This document shows positions 41,101 to 53,400 of a DNA stretch of 64,000 bases, one piece after another. Under the pieces are notes generated by a model. That model was given only the letters and a program-made list of their open reading frames with translations, was not told where the DNA came from and did not search any database. Position 1 is the first letter of the stretch, and the number at the start of each line of letters is the position of its first letter. Origin of the DNA: Chaunax sp. Z400 (Eukaryota > Chordata > Actinopteri > Lophiiformes > Chaunacidae); assembly GCA_037577475.1 (NCBI GenBank), contig CM075188.1, forward strand, positions 17,775,001 to 17,839,000. Direction: 5' to 3'. The position numbers were made by a program, and so were the translations under genes.

Positions 41101-42389
41101 GACAGTGCAAAGGTATTTAGTTTGTGGATGCAAGTATTTAATCTCAAGATATGTCTGTATGTATGTATGTTTGCATTTATTTATTTAATTATTTATGCAT
41201 TTGTTTATTTATTATCATGTATATATTTCTATATTTATCTATCTATCTATCTATTTGTGTACTTATTTATAAGAGATAGAGCATATTGAGCCTCAGATTT
41301 ATAAATGAGTGTAATATAAAAATATTTAAACCCAACCCTTTAATGAGGTTTCCAGTAAGTAGTTTTCCATTAGTGACCACAACACTGATGGTGTTTATCC
41401 TTCTTAATAAGTGATATATTCTTTTCCTGCTTATATCATATATTGTTGCTGTTTTGTGGAAACAACATCTCTGCAAAATATCCCATTTTCATGAAGTAGG
41501 AACAGTGTGAATATTAGAATTAAGAAAATTTAATGGTTTATTTATTTAAAGAAATAACAGCCTATTTCTATTTTGATTTCTATTTTGTCTGTATTCAGAA
41601 TATTTGTTATAAAATTAAGCTAGGTTAAAATATATTAAAATTTCTCCAGTATTTAGATTAAAAAAAAACTATTTAGATGTATCTCTGTGTTCCACGAATA
41701 CACTTTTTAAAGGCCAATTTAAGGTGTTGCCTTGAAGATAATGATTGACAACATTGTGTCAGCTTTTACTGCATGGGTCTGCAGCTCCTATAAGGCAATA
41801 TGACTCACATATCGATTGGCAAAAAACTTTCAAAGAAACACTCCCTGTTGATTTATAGCACTGCTCCCAAATCCTTAATATAATTACATTATTAAGTTAA
41901 ATTGAAAAATGAAAATCAGGTTAAATTGAAAAAGAAACAACCGTTTTCATGTAACAACAACCAGCTTCTATCTGATACAGCAGACCAGAACTGACCCGGT
42001 ATGCCTGCAGCCCAACACATCGGTGAAACTCTAAACCCTTGTTACATCGAATGATTCCAAGCAGGGAGAACAACAAATTAAAACTTCAGCAAACCATGAA
42101 ACTGTGAATGAAACACCTCCCTTTCCATTTGCTACTCAGCTGGCGGCCCACTATACCATCCTGACTCGGATCACCCAGCTGGGGATGATCATCTCCCTCA
42201 TCTGTCTGTCCATGTGCATCTTCACCTTCTGGTTCTTCAGTGAGATCCAGAGCACCAGAACCACCATCCACAAGAATCTGTGCTGCAGCCTATTTATGGC
42301 CGAGTTCATCTTCCTGGTGGGGATCAACATGAACACACATAAGGTGATCTCCGGATGCACCTGAACCCAGTGAAACAAAGGAAATCCTA

Positions 42390-42420
<31 letters not shown>

Positions 42421-44421
42421 CTGATCTACTATAGTCTAACTTGTTATAACCCTTCTCATTTGAGTCAAAATAGAGGGTGAGCAGCAATTCCAGAATTATT
42501 TTTATGTTCTCTGAAACACTCCTGACATGAAAATGCTAAATGATTAGCATCATATCACCTCATGAATTAGGCCACACAAAGTGTAATAACAGCAAAACAT
42601 GGAATCTACTCACAATAAACGCGCAATGTTTCTGTCCTTCTCTCTTCTTTTGTCTGCCTGTTCCTTGGCAGCTTTTCTGTTCTGTTATTGCAGGGCTGCT
42701 GCACTATTTCTTCCTTGCGGCTTTTGCCTGGATGTGCATCGAGGGCATCCATCTGTACCTAATAGTGGTTGGTGTCATCTACAAAAAAGGCTTTCTGCAT
42801 CGTAATTTTTACATCTTTGGCTACGGAAGCCCGGCAGTGGTGGTGGCCATCTCAGCAACATTCGGCTCCAAGTATTATGGAACTGATAAAGTGTAAGAGA
42901 AAAATATTTCTTTCTTCTTTTTTTTTTTTTGGACAGAGAGGTTGGAAGACAAAGGCTTTACAAAGACCTCTTTTCCAACTCAAAGATAATTTCCATTAAT
43001 TATAAATACAAGAGGACAAAGATTAAATTTGGTCTGCAGGGACATGAAGGAAGTTAAAGATGCTTGTAGAGAAAAAGGTAATAACTGAAGTGTGAAAACT
43101 TTTTGGCACCACAGAGAGTTTGAATAGGAATCTATAAATAAATAATGAATCTGTTGTTTATTAATGCAAAATACAATTAAAAAAGACTTTGTGAAAGAAA
43201 AGCTGATTGTCCGTTACTGCATGCAGAGGTAGCTTTTCTAACCAATTGTTTCTTGTATGATAAGAAAGTTCTGTACCAGCCAATACAAGACTGCCATAAT
43301 TAAGATTATCCTTGATTAGACTGACGTAAAATGATTTAAAAAAATTCTTCTGTGGGAGGAGGAATTGTTGCAACACCGACATCTTAATACAAGCATTCAG
43401 CCAATAAAGGTGTTAAATAATGTCTATTTGTAACATTTGCATTCTAGGTGTTGGCTGAGCACAGAAAACCACTTCATATGGAGTTTCATTGGGCCTGCAT
43501 GTTTGATCATTCTGGTAAGATCAGATGCCTTTTTAATATCATGAAATTAATTGTATTCATGGAAATCATCAAACAGGGATTGCTTCAGAGATAAATATTC
43601 ATTTCCTTGGTTTCATATTTATTTTGCTTGGTCTCCATTAAAGGTTAATCTCTTGGCTTTTGGAGTAATCATGTACAAAGTGTACCGACATACTGCTGTG
43701 AAAAAGCCTGAAATGAGCCACTATGAAAACATCAGGTAGGATTATATGTACTTACTGAGAAGGCCAAAGCAACATAGAAAATCAAGCTGCAAATTCCTTA
43801 TCTGGTGGATTATTATGGTGTCATGTGGTGTCCTTGCACAGTCAATTTACAATTAGCTCTTGTTTGTTGTTTGTAGCATTCAGCCACACTCTGTTAACGT
43901 CAATGCTATCACCTGCAGGTCCTGTGCCCGCGGTGCCTTGGCTCTGCTGTTCGTGCTGGGGGCAACCTGGACCTTTGGAGTGCTTCACATCCTTAATGAG
44001 ACGACCCTCACTGCCTATCTGTTCGCCATTAGCAACGCCTTCCAGGGGATGTTCATCTTCATCTTCCTCTGTGTCCTGTCTAGAAAGGTAACATTTTGAT
44101 TGAGGCTCTTTCGATTTTGAGCTCAAGTTTGTTTGTTTTTAATTTGGATCAAGACAATAGGAAATAAATGAAAAAAATATTATTATATTATATTATATTA
44201 TTACGTTATATTATAGCATGGGTGATGTAAGAATTATTTACACCTTTTGTTTCTGTTAAAGTAGCAATATCACAATTGCAGAAATACTCTAATATTTAGT
44301 ATATTAGTACATTAGTAGTGTACCTTTAGCAGCAAAATGTACTTAACAAATCATAAATAATACTGCTCATAATAATGCTGTACATTATGCAAATAGCCGA
44401 CTCAGAGTATTCATTGTATTA

Positions 44422-44457
<36 letters not shown>

Positions 44458-44660
44458 TGATTGTACCTAAGTGCAGTACTTGTATAAATGTTCTTAGTTA
44501 CATTCTGCTATATTATATTATATTATATTATATTATATTATATTGTGAAATGATATGTTTTCACCTAAATCTTACCTTCTTGTTTGTGTAATTCCAGATT
44601 CAGGAGGAGTACTACAGGCTTTTCAAAAACATCCCGTGTTGTTTCGAATGCCTGAGATGA
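31219..44660 (+). CDS. adgrl4: Adhesion G protein-coupled receptor L4 (ELTD1), 16 coding exons
   Basis: Coding exons: 31219-31264, 31697-31846, 34876-35025, 35668-35817, 36142-36212, 37729-37908, 38264-38447, 38582-38695, 39293-39492, 40891-41070, 42140-42343, 42672-42892, 43448-43514, 43644-43735, 43919-44087 and 44598-44660. All phases join, giving 2241 nt and 746 residues; all introns are GT-AG. Order: short signal peptide; three EGF-like domains (about 16-165, the last two with calcium-binding D-x-(D/N)-E-C starts); a GAIN domain (about 190-455); a GPS motif C-S-C-N-H-L-T-H-F with autoproteolysis expected between L462 and T463; seven transmembrane helices (about 476-725); and a tail ending in C-C-F-E-C-L-R. 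The helical region closely matches remembered human ADGRL4, including SEIQSTRTTIHKNLCCSLF and AFAWMCIEGIHLYLIVVGVI. The protein is an orphan plasma-membrane receptor of endothelium linked to angiogenesis. Human ADGRL4 has two EGF domains and 690 residues. The start was chosen as the ATG giving a signal peptide in phase with exon 2. The exon 4 donor (GTCGGT) is the weakest; GTATGT, 4 nt downstream, would break phase. Confidence 0.93.
31697..35817 (+). other. adgrl4: Three tandem EGF exons of adgrl4
   Basis: Exons 2, 3 and 4 (31697-31846, 34876-35025, 35668-35817) are each exactly 150 nt and each phase 1-1, so any one can be skipped or duplicated without frame change. Exon 2 encodes seven rather than six cysteines (an extra Cys near the signal peptide junction). 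Exons 3 and 4 start D-D-N-E-C and D-I-D-E-C, the calcium-binding EGF consensus, and end each repeat in a spaced C-x-C pattern. Confidence 0.85.
35131..35164. repeat. (GT)n microsatellite in adgrl4 intron 3
   Basis: About 17 GT units within the intron between the second and third EGF exons. Confidence 0.97.
44179..44212. repeat. (TATTA)n repeat in adgrl4 intron 15
   Basis: A short pentanucleotide ATTAT/TATTA array. A second array of the same unit lies at 44509-44544, so the last intron holds two copies flanking a GT repeat. Confidence 0.85.
44264..44400 (+). repeat. MITE-like repeat fragment in adgrl4 intron 15
   Basis: AAAGTAGCAATATCACA, AAATACTCTAATA and GCAAAATGTACTTAA match the internal motifs of the repeat family seen at 2284-2480. 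The ends are missing, so this is an old truncated copy. Confidence 0.5.
44425..44456. repeat. (TG)n microsatellite in adgrl4 intron 15
   Basis: About 16 TG units between the two TATTA arrays. Confidence 0.97.
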
Positions 44661-44788
44661 GTGAATGCAGCCAAGGCCTCATTATCTGCCCCTGTTCAAT
44701 AATTGTTAGCACCACAGCTCACAATATCCTGTGCTTCATGCCTTCATTTTTGCATGAATGTGGTAGTAGTTGTTTAGCACAGATATCT

Positions 44789-44794
44789 AATAAA
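44789..44794 (+). terminator. adgrl4: Likely adgrl4 polyadenylation signal
   Basis: A canonical AATAAA lies 129 nt after the adgrl4 stop codon. It is the first such hexamer downstream, giving a short 3' untranslated region. Later signals could also be used. Confidence 0.5.
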
Positions 44795-45612
44795 CGAAAA
44801 CACATAGCACTTGTACTTTCTGAATGTCTCGACTGACATCTTTAACACATACATACATACACTGTTCTATATTCAGGATGCGTTTGTACAATGCAAACCT
44901 AAACAACCCTATCAACGTGTTCCCAAAAGATATTCTTTTGAGAGTAATACAAGAATGAAAATCTCTTGTGTATTTTTTAGTTTAATGTAAGGATTTTGCA
45001 GTTATCAGCAAAACCCTCCAAATAATCAACACAGTTTATTTTCTTTGTTCCTTTCTTGTGTTTGAAAATGATTTGTAAATTATTCAAATGAATGTGGCAA
45101 ACCAACATAGTTCTCTGCTGCTCGCTTCTCTCATGTCAAAAATCAGTGGTCTTGTTTAATCCATTCTTCGCCTTACCCCTGTGAACATCACACCACTAAG
45201 TGTACTGTAAATTAAAGATGAATGGTTGAGGGTATGTTGCCATTCTTTGACAATTTGGTAGGCCAATGTCTCCATCTACTGGACATAATGAGTAACAATA
45301 CTTCTACTCTGCTTTTTTCTTCTTCTTTTTTTTACACAAGACATGTGTTTTGTTTTTCTCTTTGTGAAAAATTAAATCCTATTTATTTTGTATTTCACCT
45401 ACTTTGAATTTTTTTGGTTCAAACACAAACAACCAGTTTTGCACCTAAAACAGACTAAAGCCCAGCCATTACAAGGCCAATGGCAGAGGAAGTTGCCTAT
45501 GTAAAAGTAATAATACCACACAAATATTGTGTTTCAAGTTAAAATACAGCATTGAGGGCCATCCAGATGGCCCACTTGTTAGAGTCCTTTGTGTCCTGAG
45601 TTTGATTCTGAT

Positions 45613-45642
45613 ACACTGTGACAGGGGGACCTGTCACAGTGT
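45613..45642. other. Perfect 12-bp stem-loop
   Basis: ACACTGTGACAG (45613-45624) and CTGTCACAGTGT (45631-45642) are exact reverse complements around a 6-nt loop, GGGGAC. The flanks are not complementary, so the stem is too short for a microRNA precursor. It could be part of a decayed repeat. Confidence 0.6.
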
Positions 45643-45879
45643 TGAGCTGGCCTATCCAATAAAAGCAAAAAGATCCATTGATTGTTTTGTTTGCAATAAC
45701 TCTGAAAACAGTGATAAATACTGTCACAAGTACTCACTACACAAAGTGACACCATGCACAATACTTGTTTTGTCCAAACAACAGTCTGAACCATAAAATT
45801 ATTAAGAACAAATTAAAATCTTAGAGAAGGAAAATCAGGTTATCCACACATTTGTGAGGCTGGAACCATGAACATATAA

Positions 45880-46128
45880 CATGACATATAGAGACAAACA
45901 ACCATTCACACTCACATTCACGGGCAAAATAGAGCCAACAATTTACATAAGATGCACGTCTTTGGGAACTTTGAACTTTGGGAGGGAGCCGGAGCACCCA
46001 GAGAGAACCCACACAGACATGGGCAGAACATGCAAAGTCCACACAGAAAGGTCCCAGTTAAGGACTCAAACAGAAAACCTTCCTGATGTGAGGCAACAAT
46101 GCTAACCACAGAATCACTGTGGTGCCCT
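45880..46128 (-). mobile_element. tRNA-derived SINE, inverted, degraded
   Basis: On the minus strand this reads as a tRNA-like head (GTGATTCTGTGGTTAGC), then TTTGCATGTTCTGCCC, then GTCTGTGTGGGTTCTCTC and the cognate of ACCATTCACACTCACATTCA. The same family is present in the opposite orientation inside vtgC at 55484-55740. The B-box is decayed and divergence is high, indicating an old copy. Confidence 0.75.
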
Positions 46129-46377
46129 CATTCATTGTTTTTAAGCCTTAAATAACGATAAGAAATATTTTCAAATTAATTTAATCTCAATTTATTACTA
46201 AATTCATCAACTAGTAATTTCAGCTGTACTTGTATTTATTGTTTTTGTAGCAGTACTTATAGAAAAACATCAAGCAATTCATATGTTTTCTGAATTTATA
46301 AAGTAAATAGTAACTAAAGGTGATGGATTATAGTGAGGGAAAAATATTACAATAATTCCCTCTGCGTTGCAGTAGAG

Positions 46378-46465
46378 TAGTGGTGGAGAGTGTTAACAGG
46401 ACAGTATCTCATATTTGTGCTTAAGTAGAGTACTTGAGTAAACGTGCTTTGCACCGCTGGTCATG
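46378..46465. repeat. MITE-like repeat fragment
   Basis: GTGCTTAAGTAGAGTACTTGAGTAAACGTG followed by a CACCGCTG end is a diverged terminal part of the family seen at 2284-2480. Confidence 0.5.
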
Positions 46466-47310
46466 ACTTAACATAACTGATCCATTAAGGCATCATCACT
46501 GTATTTTTGTCCTTTTTTGTCCTGTAATATTCAAATCAATCAAACTCTCTTGATGCAGTTTTAGGACAAAAATAGGATGTTAGAGCCCTCTACTGGCTGA
46601 TGCTGAAACAATGTGAATTGAAGCCTGGAAATGAGGAATGGTGGCTGAAAGAATTCATGAATTGTTTATCCATGATTGCGCGCGAGACTCTGAGCATAAG
46701 CAAGAAAGACGGCAAAAATAGACACTCGCTGATTGCTCCTTGATGTCATCACCCTCAAACTGCACATAGAAAGAGGGCCATCCATGGAATGCTTCAGGCT
46801 GAGGCAGATTTAAAAATCAGCATGAAGAGCAGCGATTCACCACACTTTTTTAGAAATACTTTGTTGTATCCTGGAGGAGGGCTTTGTGATCCCAGGGCAA
46901 AGCATATCAATTTGAAGATGAGGAGTTGCACTGATATTCAAGAAGTTTAAGAGTAAACACAGCCAGCGTCTTCTCTTTCTTCCTTCACTCCACGTGGCTG
47001 GGCTTCACTGAGGGAATAAACGTGCATCCCGCTGGGATAATCCCTTCATTCACTTGTGAAAGATCTGTGTACATCCTTTTCTGAGGGATTAGAAATTAAA
47101 TTCTAACTTTGTTTTGAGGAACATCTGGGGATTTCAGGGGTAATGTCAGAAAAGCACGACACAGAATTCTCCCTTCACTTACAGATGCAAAAACTGAGAC
47201 CTGTTTTTACTGATGTAATAAATGTTTTAAGGCACAATCAGAAAATATTGACACATATATTTCACATGACCGGAGAGACATTATCTTTCGCATAATAATC
47301 ACTGTGACAT

Positions 47311-47353
47311 GGTCACTCTGACAATGACACAGGTCAACACGGCTCAGAGAACA
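47311..47353 (+). promoter_or_regulatory. vtgC oestrogen response element and hormone-receptor half-sites
   Basis: GGTCACTCTGACA at 47311-47323 matches the palindromic oestrogen response element (GGTCA, three bases, TGACC) at nine of ten specified positions. An AGGTCA half-site follows at 47331-47336 and a steroid-receptor AGAACA half-site at 47348-47353. The cluster lies 120-165 bp upstream of the TATA box, where vitellogenin genes usually keep oestrogen control in liver. The motif is seen; its use is inferred. Confidence 0.65.
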
Positions 47354-47441
47354 TGTGCTTACTTTGAATCATTCAGGTGTCAAAACAGACCCTTGTCCTG
47401 CTTACGATGCAACAATTTCCCCCGATCAAAACCCAAACTGG

Positions 47442-47450
47442 TATATAAAG
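47442..47450 (+). promoter_or_regulatory. vtgC TATA box
   Basis: TATATAAAG lies 41-49 nt before the initiator ATG. A start about 30 bp downstream (near 47472-47478) would leave a 5' untranslated leader of only about 15 nt, matching the very short leaders of vitellogenin mRNAs. The ATG context TTCACCATG also fits the family. Confidence 0.8.
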
Positions 47451-47490
47451 GACAAATGTGAAACCTGAGCTCCCATTTTTCAGGTTCACC

Positions 47491-50400
47491 ATGCAGGGGA
47501 TCCTTCTGTGCTGCCTTGTGGCCCTGGCCAGTAAGTTTTCATCGACTCACTCATATTATTGAGATATTTTTACTGAGAGAGGAATGTTACTATCCAGCCT
47601 GATACTTCTTTAAGTTCAGTTTCACAGCTTTCAAATCTTGAGATAATCCCAGAGGTTGAATAAGTAATTTAATCTGGTAGATGTTGCCAATTTCAATTTA
47701 TTTCACCATTCATTATTAAAGATATTTAGGGAGGTAATATAGTAATCTATTTGAAAACATTAGTGATTTTTAGAGGTGAGACAGATACCGTTTATTAAAT
47801 AAGGTGATTGTTACTGTTTATTGTTATTCATCTGGATTTGTATTGTTTGGTTTACTTAAAACTGGAGAAGTGTTAAATTTTTGTGAAATATTTTGGGATC
47901 ATGTTAAAAACAAGTCCTCTCACTTTAACGTGATTAAAATTTTAATAAATAAATAAAAAAAAGTTTTAATTAATTCACTGATTTGTCTTCAGAATTGTTC
48001 TAATGGTGAAATTACATGTATCATTCTTTCAGCATGTCGAAACATCCAATATGGTGAGTTTTTTTTTTTTAATCATCATTCTAAAAGTAAAAATAATGAA
48101 TTTCTAAACCTCTCTACAAACAGCAAGTGAAATTAAATTAAACTTTGTAATCATATGTTCCAGAGCTCAACCTGAATCCCCAGAAAACCTATGAGTACAA
48201 ATATACGGGGGAGATGAATTTTGGTCTCGGCATGCCAAACCTTGCAGAGTCTGGTATGAGAATCTCATGTAAGGTTAAGATCGTCGGTGTGTCTGCGCAA
48301 ACATTCCACCTTCAGGTAAGAGTGACAAAACAAATGCAGACATTCTCAGTATCTTAAATGTTAGAAATACTCTTACTGAGTAGTACAGCTTTAGGGATGG
48401 TATGTTCATTCGTTTCTTTTATGTCTGATTCCTAAATCAAAGTAATTGGCTGTGCATCATCTGTCATTTATCATTTATTCATGTATAATAAATTATTTGG
48501 AGGTAAATTTAATAAGCATCTGTTGTAAAGTAGTTTGGGTGTAAAATAAACCACCTAATGAGTTTCAGCGTTTGAGATTCTCCATGAAATTACTGACATT
48601 TAGTCCAGAGTTTGTTACAGATTTTTGCTTATCGGTTGTGCAAAACATTGTTTTCCCCATGCACAAACAGTCACCCTCCAGAACATTTACGTAATCCTTC
48701 AGTTATAAGCAACTGCTGCAGTCAAACTATGTTGGATATGTTGTAATTATAGTGAATAAAAGTTGAATTATTCTGTAAGCAGTCCATTTCATCTGGCGGG
48801 AGTTTGAGCAGAGATTGAAACTGTTTGGATGCTGACTACTCGTGAATGTGAATTTATTTTCCTGTGTGGTCCAAAGGTTTCAGATTTTGCCTTCGAGGAT
48901 TTCAACGGCTTTCCGGGGAAAAACGGCTTTAATGCCTCTACAAAGCTCAGCCAGCGAATTGCCTCCCAGCTCGTCAAACCCTTCATGTTTAACTACACCA
49001 GTGGGCACGTTGGCGACATCCGTGCCTCTGCTGAGATTTCTGACACTGTTGTCAACATTGTGAGAGGGATCCTGGGTCTCTTCCAAGTCACTCTCAAGAC
49101 CACACAGAGGATCTATGAGCTTGAAGAGGTAAGTCACTGCTGACAAATAAACTACTCTGTGCACATCTTCATTTACTGTTTACTATCAGAAAATAAAGTT
49201 TGATTTTATTTTGTAGGTTAGCATCCATGGCAAGTGTCAGAGCAACTATGCAACTGAGGTAAACATGGAAACAAAAGACATGACCATCACTCAGGTTGTG
49301 GACACCAATAGCTGCAGCGAGAAAGCAGAGATATACAGGGGGATGGCTACAGCTGTGCTCGATAAAGTCTCCAAACAGGTCTGTTTATTTCACTGCAGAT
49401 TCATCTGGATCTACCCTTATGAATGAAACAGACTAAAGTCAGTGCTATTTGTGTGTGTCCTCCAATGTAGAGAGGGGAATCTGTCATTTCAACAGTGAGA
49501 TATGTTTACACAATCAAACCAACAGAAGAGGGAGGTCTCATTACCAGGGCTCATGGCCTGGAGCGACAGCAGTTCAGTCCCTTCAATGTGAAGGGCGGCA
49601 GTTTCAAGATGAAAGCAATGTAAGACAAGAAAATATATGCACATTATATAGCTGCTCATCCGTGAGGCCTGTCTGCAATACAAATTGGCTGCTTTAAATA
49701 ACTCATCCTGCAGGAATGAAATGGTGCTGCTCAGTGTGAGTGACATGGCAAGAGCTGTCATGTTTGGCCCAATGGAAAGCAAGGGCAGCCTTGTTTACAA
49801 GTTTGTCAGTGCAGAAGCTAATGTCCCCATTATGATGCAGAACCTGGACAACCCAATACCAAAGGTAATGTGTGCATATTTTTTATTTATTCCTGCTACA
49901 TGAACAGGAAGCACTGTAAAAGATCTTTTAAGCTAAATTAAAAATAATTACAGGTAGAAAACAATTAACTGAAATCAATTGTATCACTAGAAATTATGAA
50001 AACGTTTTAGAATTAATATTCTCCTATTCTGAAATTAAGTGACCTTTCCATAAAGTGGACATAAATATAAAGATGTTTTGGACACCCAGGACCTAATGCT
50101 GGATTGGAATACACTGAAATATTCAAAAAGATTGAAATCATTAAAAAATAAATTTGTTATTCCCTAAAGCTCGTCTCACTGCTCCTCTTTACAGGCTATT
50201 GAGTTGATCAAACACCTGGCTGAGGCGAATAAATACAAAATTGACAGTGCCACAACTGAGGATACTATAAAGCTGTATCAGCTTCTTAGAGTCATACCTC
50301 ATGAAGGATTAGAAACCATGTGGAAGCTATTTGCTGGAAATGAAGAGCACAGGTGAGTACTTGGTTATCATACAGTGTTGGTGTGTTAAAGTGGTGGAAA

Positions 50401-53400
50401 GTAACAAAGTACATTTACTCAAGTACTAAACACATGTTTATTTCCATTTTTAGCTACTTTATACTTCTAGTCCGTCAAACATGTTATTAGTTACTTTTCA
50501 AAATTTTACACAGAAAACTCATTGTTTTTCTAAATCCATATAATGTTGAGGGTTGATCTACAAAAGGCTTAAATACGAAATAGAATATGTTAGTTAAGCT
50601 CCACGTCGACCAACTATATCATTAAAAGAATCACAGTAATACTTTGTTATTTTGTATCAAATGATGTTTATTATATTGTTCTTTTATATGTTTATATGTT
50701 ATTATAATGATATTTTCATTTAGATATCTTCTCATTCAGATTGTGAAAAATCTGTACCCTCCCATTTAGGAGGATTTAATCTGGCACATTTACAAGTGAT
50801 AAAGGATATATGATGATGTGAGACATGATGACAGAAAGGTGATGACTGCATGACTGCCTCTGATGCTAATTAACATTAAAGCAGTCACTGACACATTTGC
50901 TTCTGTACAAGTGCAATTGAACGTGACATCTGAACTAGGCCCTCGCACTTTCAGCTCTTACTTCATTTCAAGGGTAATCCTTATCCTGCGAGTGTAAGTG
51001 TTAATTTTCTCTTCTTTCATTTATTAGACGTTGGTTTTTGGACATGGTTGTTGAGGTCAGCGATGCCAGGATCCTGAAGTTCCTGGAAAATAGGTTCGAT
51101 GCTGCCGAATTGTCTGCGTCAGAAGCTGTACAAAGAGTTTTGCTGGCGATTGACCACCTCCGGGCTACTCCTGAGCTGGTGGAGATGGCTAAAGTGAGTT
51201 ATTGCTAAAGATGGAAAAATTGTTTGCATATTGAAGAATGATGGTTTCCACATCATGACAAATTGTCTCTTTCACAGACGCTCCTCAACAAGCCCTTCAG
51301 TAAATCCAATGTCCATGTGTGGCATACTGTCGTGCTTTCCTATGGCTCTCTGGTGTACAAGCACTGTGCCTATTACACACCTTGTCCAGTAAATGCTGTT
51401 CAGGTAATTGAACGTTGAGATAAATCCTGTCCTTTGGTAAATGTTTGAGATTCTAAACAAAACCACGCACCAAAGCCATAAGATCACTTGTTATGTGGTG
51501 AGTAAGGCTCTTAACATGGAAAATCACAATGTAATCATTTACCATTTTGTACAACCTTTCTTTGAACATCTGCACTAGCCACTTCTGGACATGGCCTTGG
51601 AAAGCCTGAGGAATGGCAATGAGTCAGACATGGTCATCGCTCTGAAAGCTTTGGGGAATGCAGGTCATCCAGGCAGCATTAAAACCATCATGCGTTTCCT
51701 CCCCGGTGTTTCTGCCACCCCTGTGGATCTGCCACCTCGTGTGCTGAGTGCTGCTGTGCAGTCGATGAGACTCATAGCTGCCAGAGACCCTCAAAGTGTA
51801 AGAATGCTACTTTCTAAGACATGCAGGACTAAATGAAGTCTTTTTAAAAGGTCATTTATCATTGAGGTTTTTATGTAAAGGATGTTAACATACTACTGCA
51901 TGTGTCTACATAAAGTCAAATTTAGAGTAAAATGAATTTACCCAAATCAATGAATTATCCTAATGCAAGAAAAAGCAAGTTTCAACAATCAAGGGAAAAT
52001 GGCACGTCTGATTCATGCAATTGTAATGTTTGCTTAATGTGCACATATCGAATCTTCTTTGTATTTATATTCAATATTTACTCTATTCTACCTTTCATAG
52101 TTCCGACACTGTAAATTGTAATAAATTGACTTTGGTTTAAAAAAATAAAGTCAGGAAACCGATGAACAAACTGTATTTAGCTTTAACAACTTAAAATGAA
52201 TGATGTACTTTACATGGATAGTTTGAGGCATAGTTTCCTGACATTTTTTAAGTAAAGTCTTGTCAGTTCCAGAATGCATAGACAGTGTTGGAACAGAACC
52301 AAAATTCCCTCAGCAGTGAGCAGATGATGTGCAATCCTTCTGAACTCCTATCCATTATAATGCCTCTGTTTCCAGGTCCAAGAACTCACCATGAGTGTGT
52401 TCCTGCAAAAAAACCTTCCTTCCGAGATACGCATGCTGGCTTTCATGATCCTGTTTGACACTAGACCATCAATGGCTCTGGTGTCCACAGTGACGGCACA
52501 TCTACAGGAGGAAAAAGACCTCCATGTTGTTAGTTTTGCATACTCCTACCTGAGAAGCTTCGCAAGATCCAGCACACCAGAAAATCTATACCTGTGAGCA
52601 AAACAGTCCAGTTATAGTCAGTTTGGTGTTGTTATTATTGTTTATGTCAGATGTATTCTATTATTCTACAGCTTACCAATGTTTTTTTTTTTGTGTTCTC
52701 TACAAAAGCTCAACTGCTTGCAGCGTAGCTATGAAAATCCTGGCCCCTAGGTTTGGTCGTCTCAGCTATCACTACAGCAAAGCAATGCGCATGGACTGGT
52801 TTAACGGTATGTGTAAAATACATGATTTGGAATTCTCTGATTTCTCTGAAACCGCCTCATGAAAATTCACTATTTTCCCAAAATACAGATGATTTCCTCA
52901 TTGGTACAGCCACAGAAGTCTTCATGCTTAAAAGTGCAACAAACATCTTCCCCACTGAAATCATGATGAAAGGAAAATTCTTCTTCATCGGCAGAATTCT
53001 GCAACTGCTGGAGGTACGGCGTGATGCATTAGCACTGAAAGTTTTATTGATGATAAAGTGCTCTCCCAATCAATAGGAGTAATCGTCATTATTTCTTTAC
53101 ATGAAGTTGGGTATCCGTGCTGACGGAATTCAACAGCTGTTCGGCAACAGCATCCCTGGTTTTAAAGGAGATCTTAGTTTTAGTGACTTTCAGGCTATTT
53201 TCAGTTTGGTGAGTATATAACTGAGATTTTAAGACATATTATGGCTGTAACTGCTTTTCCAGCTTATTTTGGGTGACCAATGTCATTTTCAGCTTGAAAA
53301 CTGGGAAATTCTGCCAAATGATAAGCCCATCATTTCTGCCTTTACACGTGCCTCTGGACAAGAGTGGTTCTTTGCTGATTTTAACAAAGAGTTCCTTCGG

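Larger units (their letters stand above)
44661..47490. other. Intergenic spacer between adgrl4 and vtgC
   Basis: This 2.8-kb spacer separates two same-strand genes. It carries a perfect 12-bp hairpin (45613-45642), a minus-strand SINE (45880-46128), a fragment of the 2284-type repeat (46378-46465), a less AT-rich unique stretch (46560-47000) and the vtgC promoter. No exon was recognised. Confidence 0.7.

Noticed and set aside
42086..42378. Minus-strand open frames opposite the first transmembrane exon
   Set aside because: They are shadows of adgrl4 exon 11, which has the conserved receptor sequence and splice sites on the plus strand.
48880..49164. 94-codon minus-strand open frame
   Set aside because: It is a shadow of vtgC exon 4.
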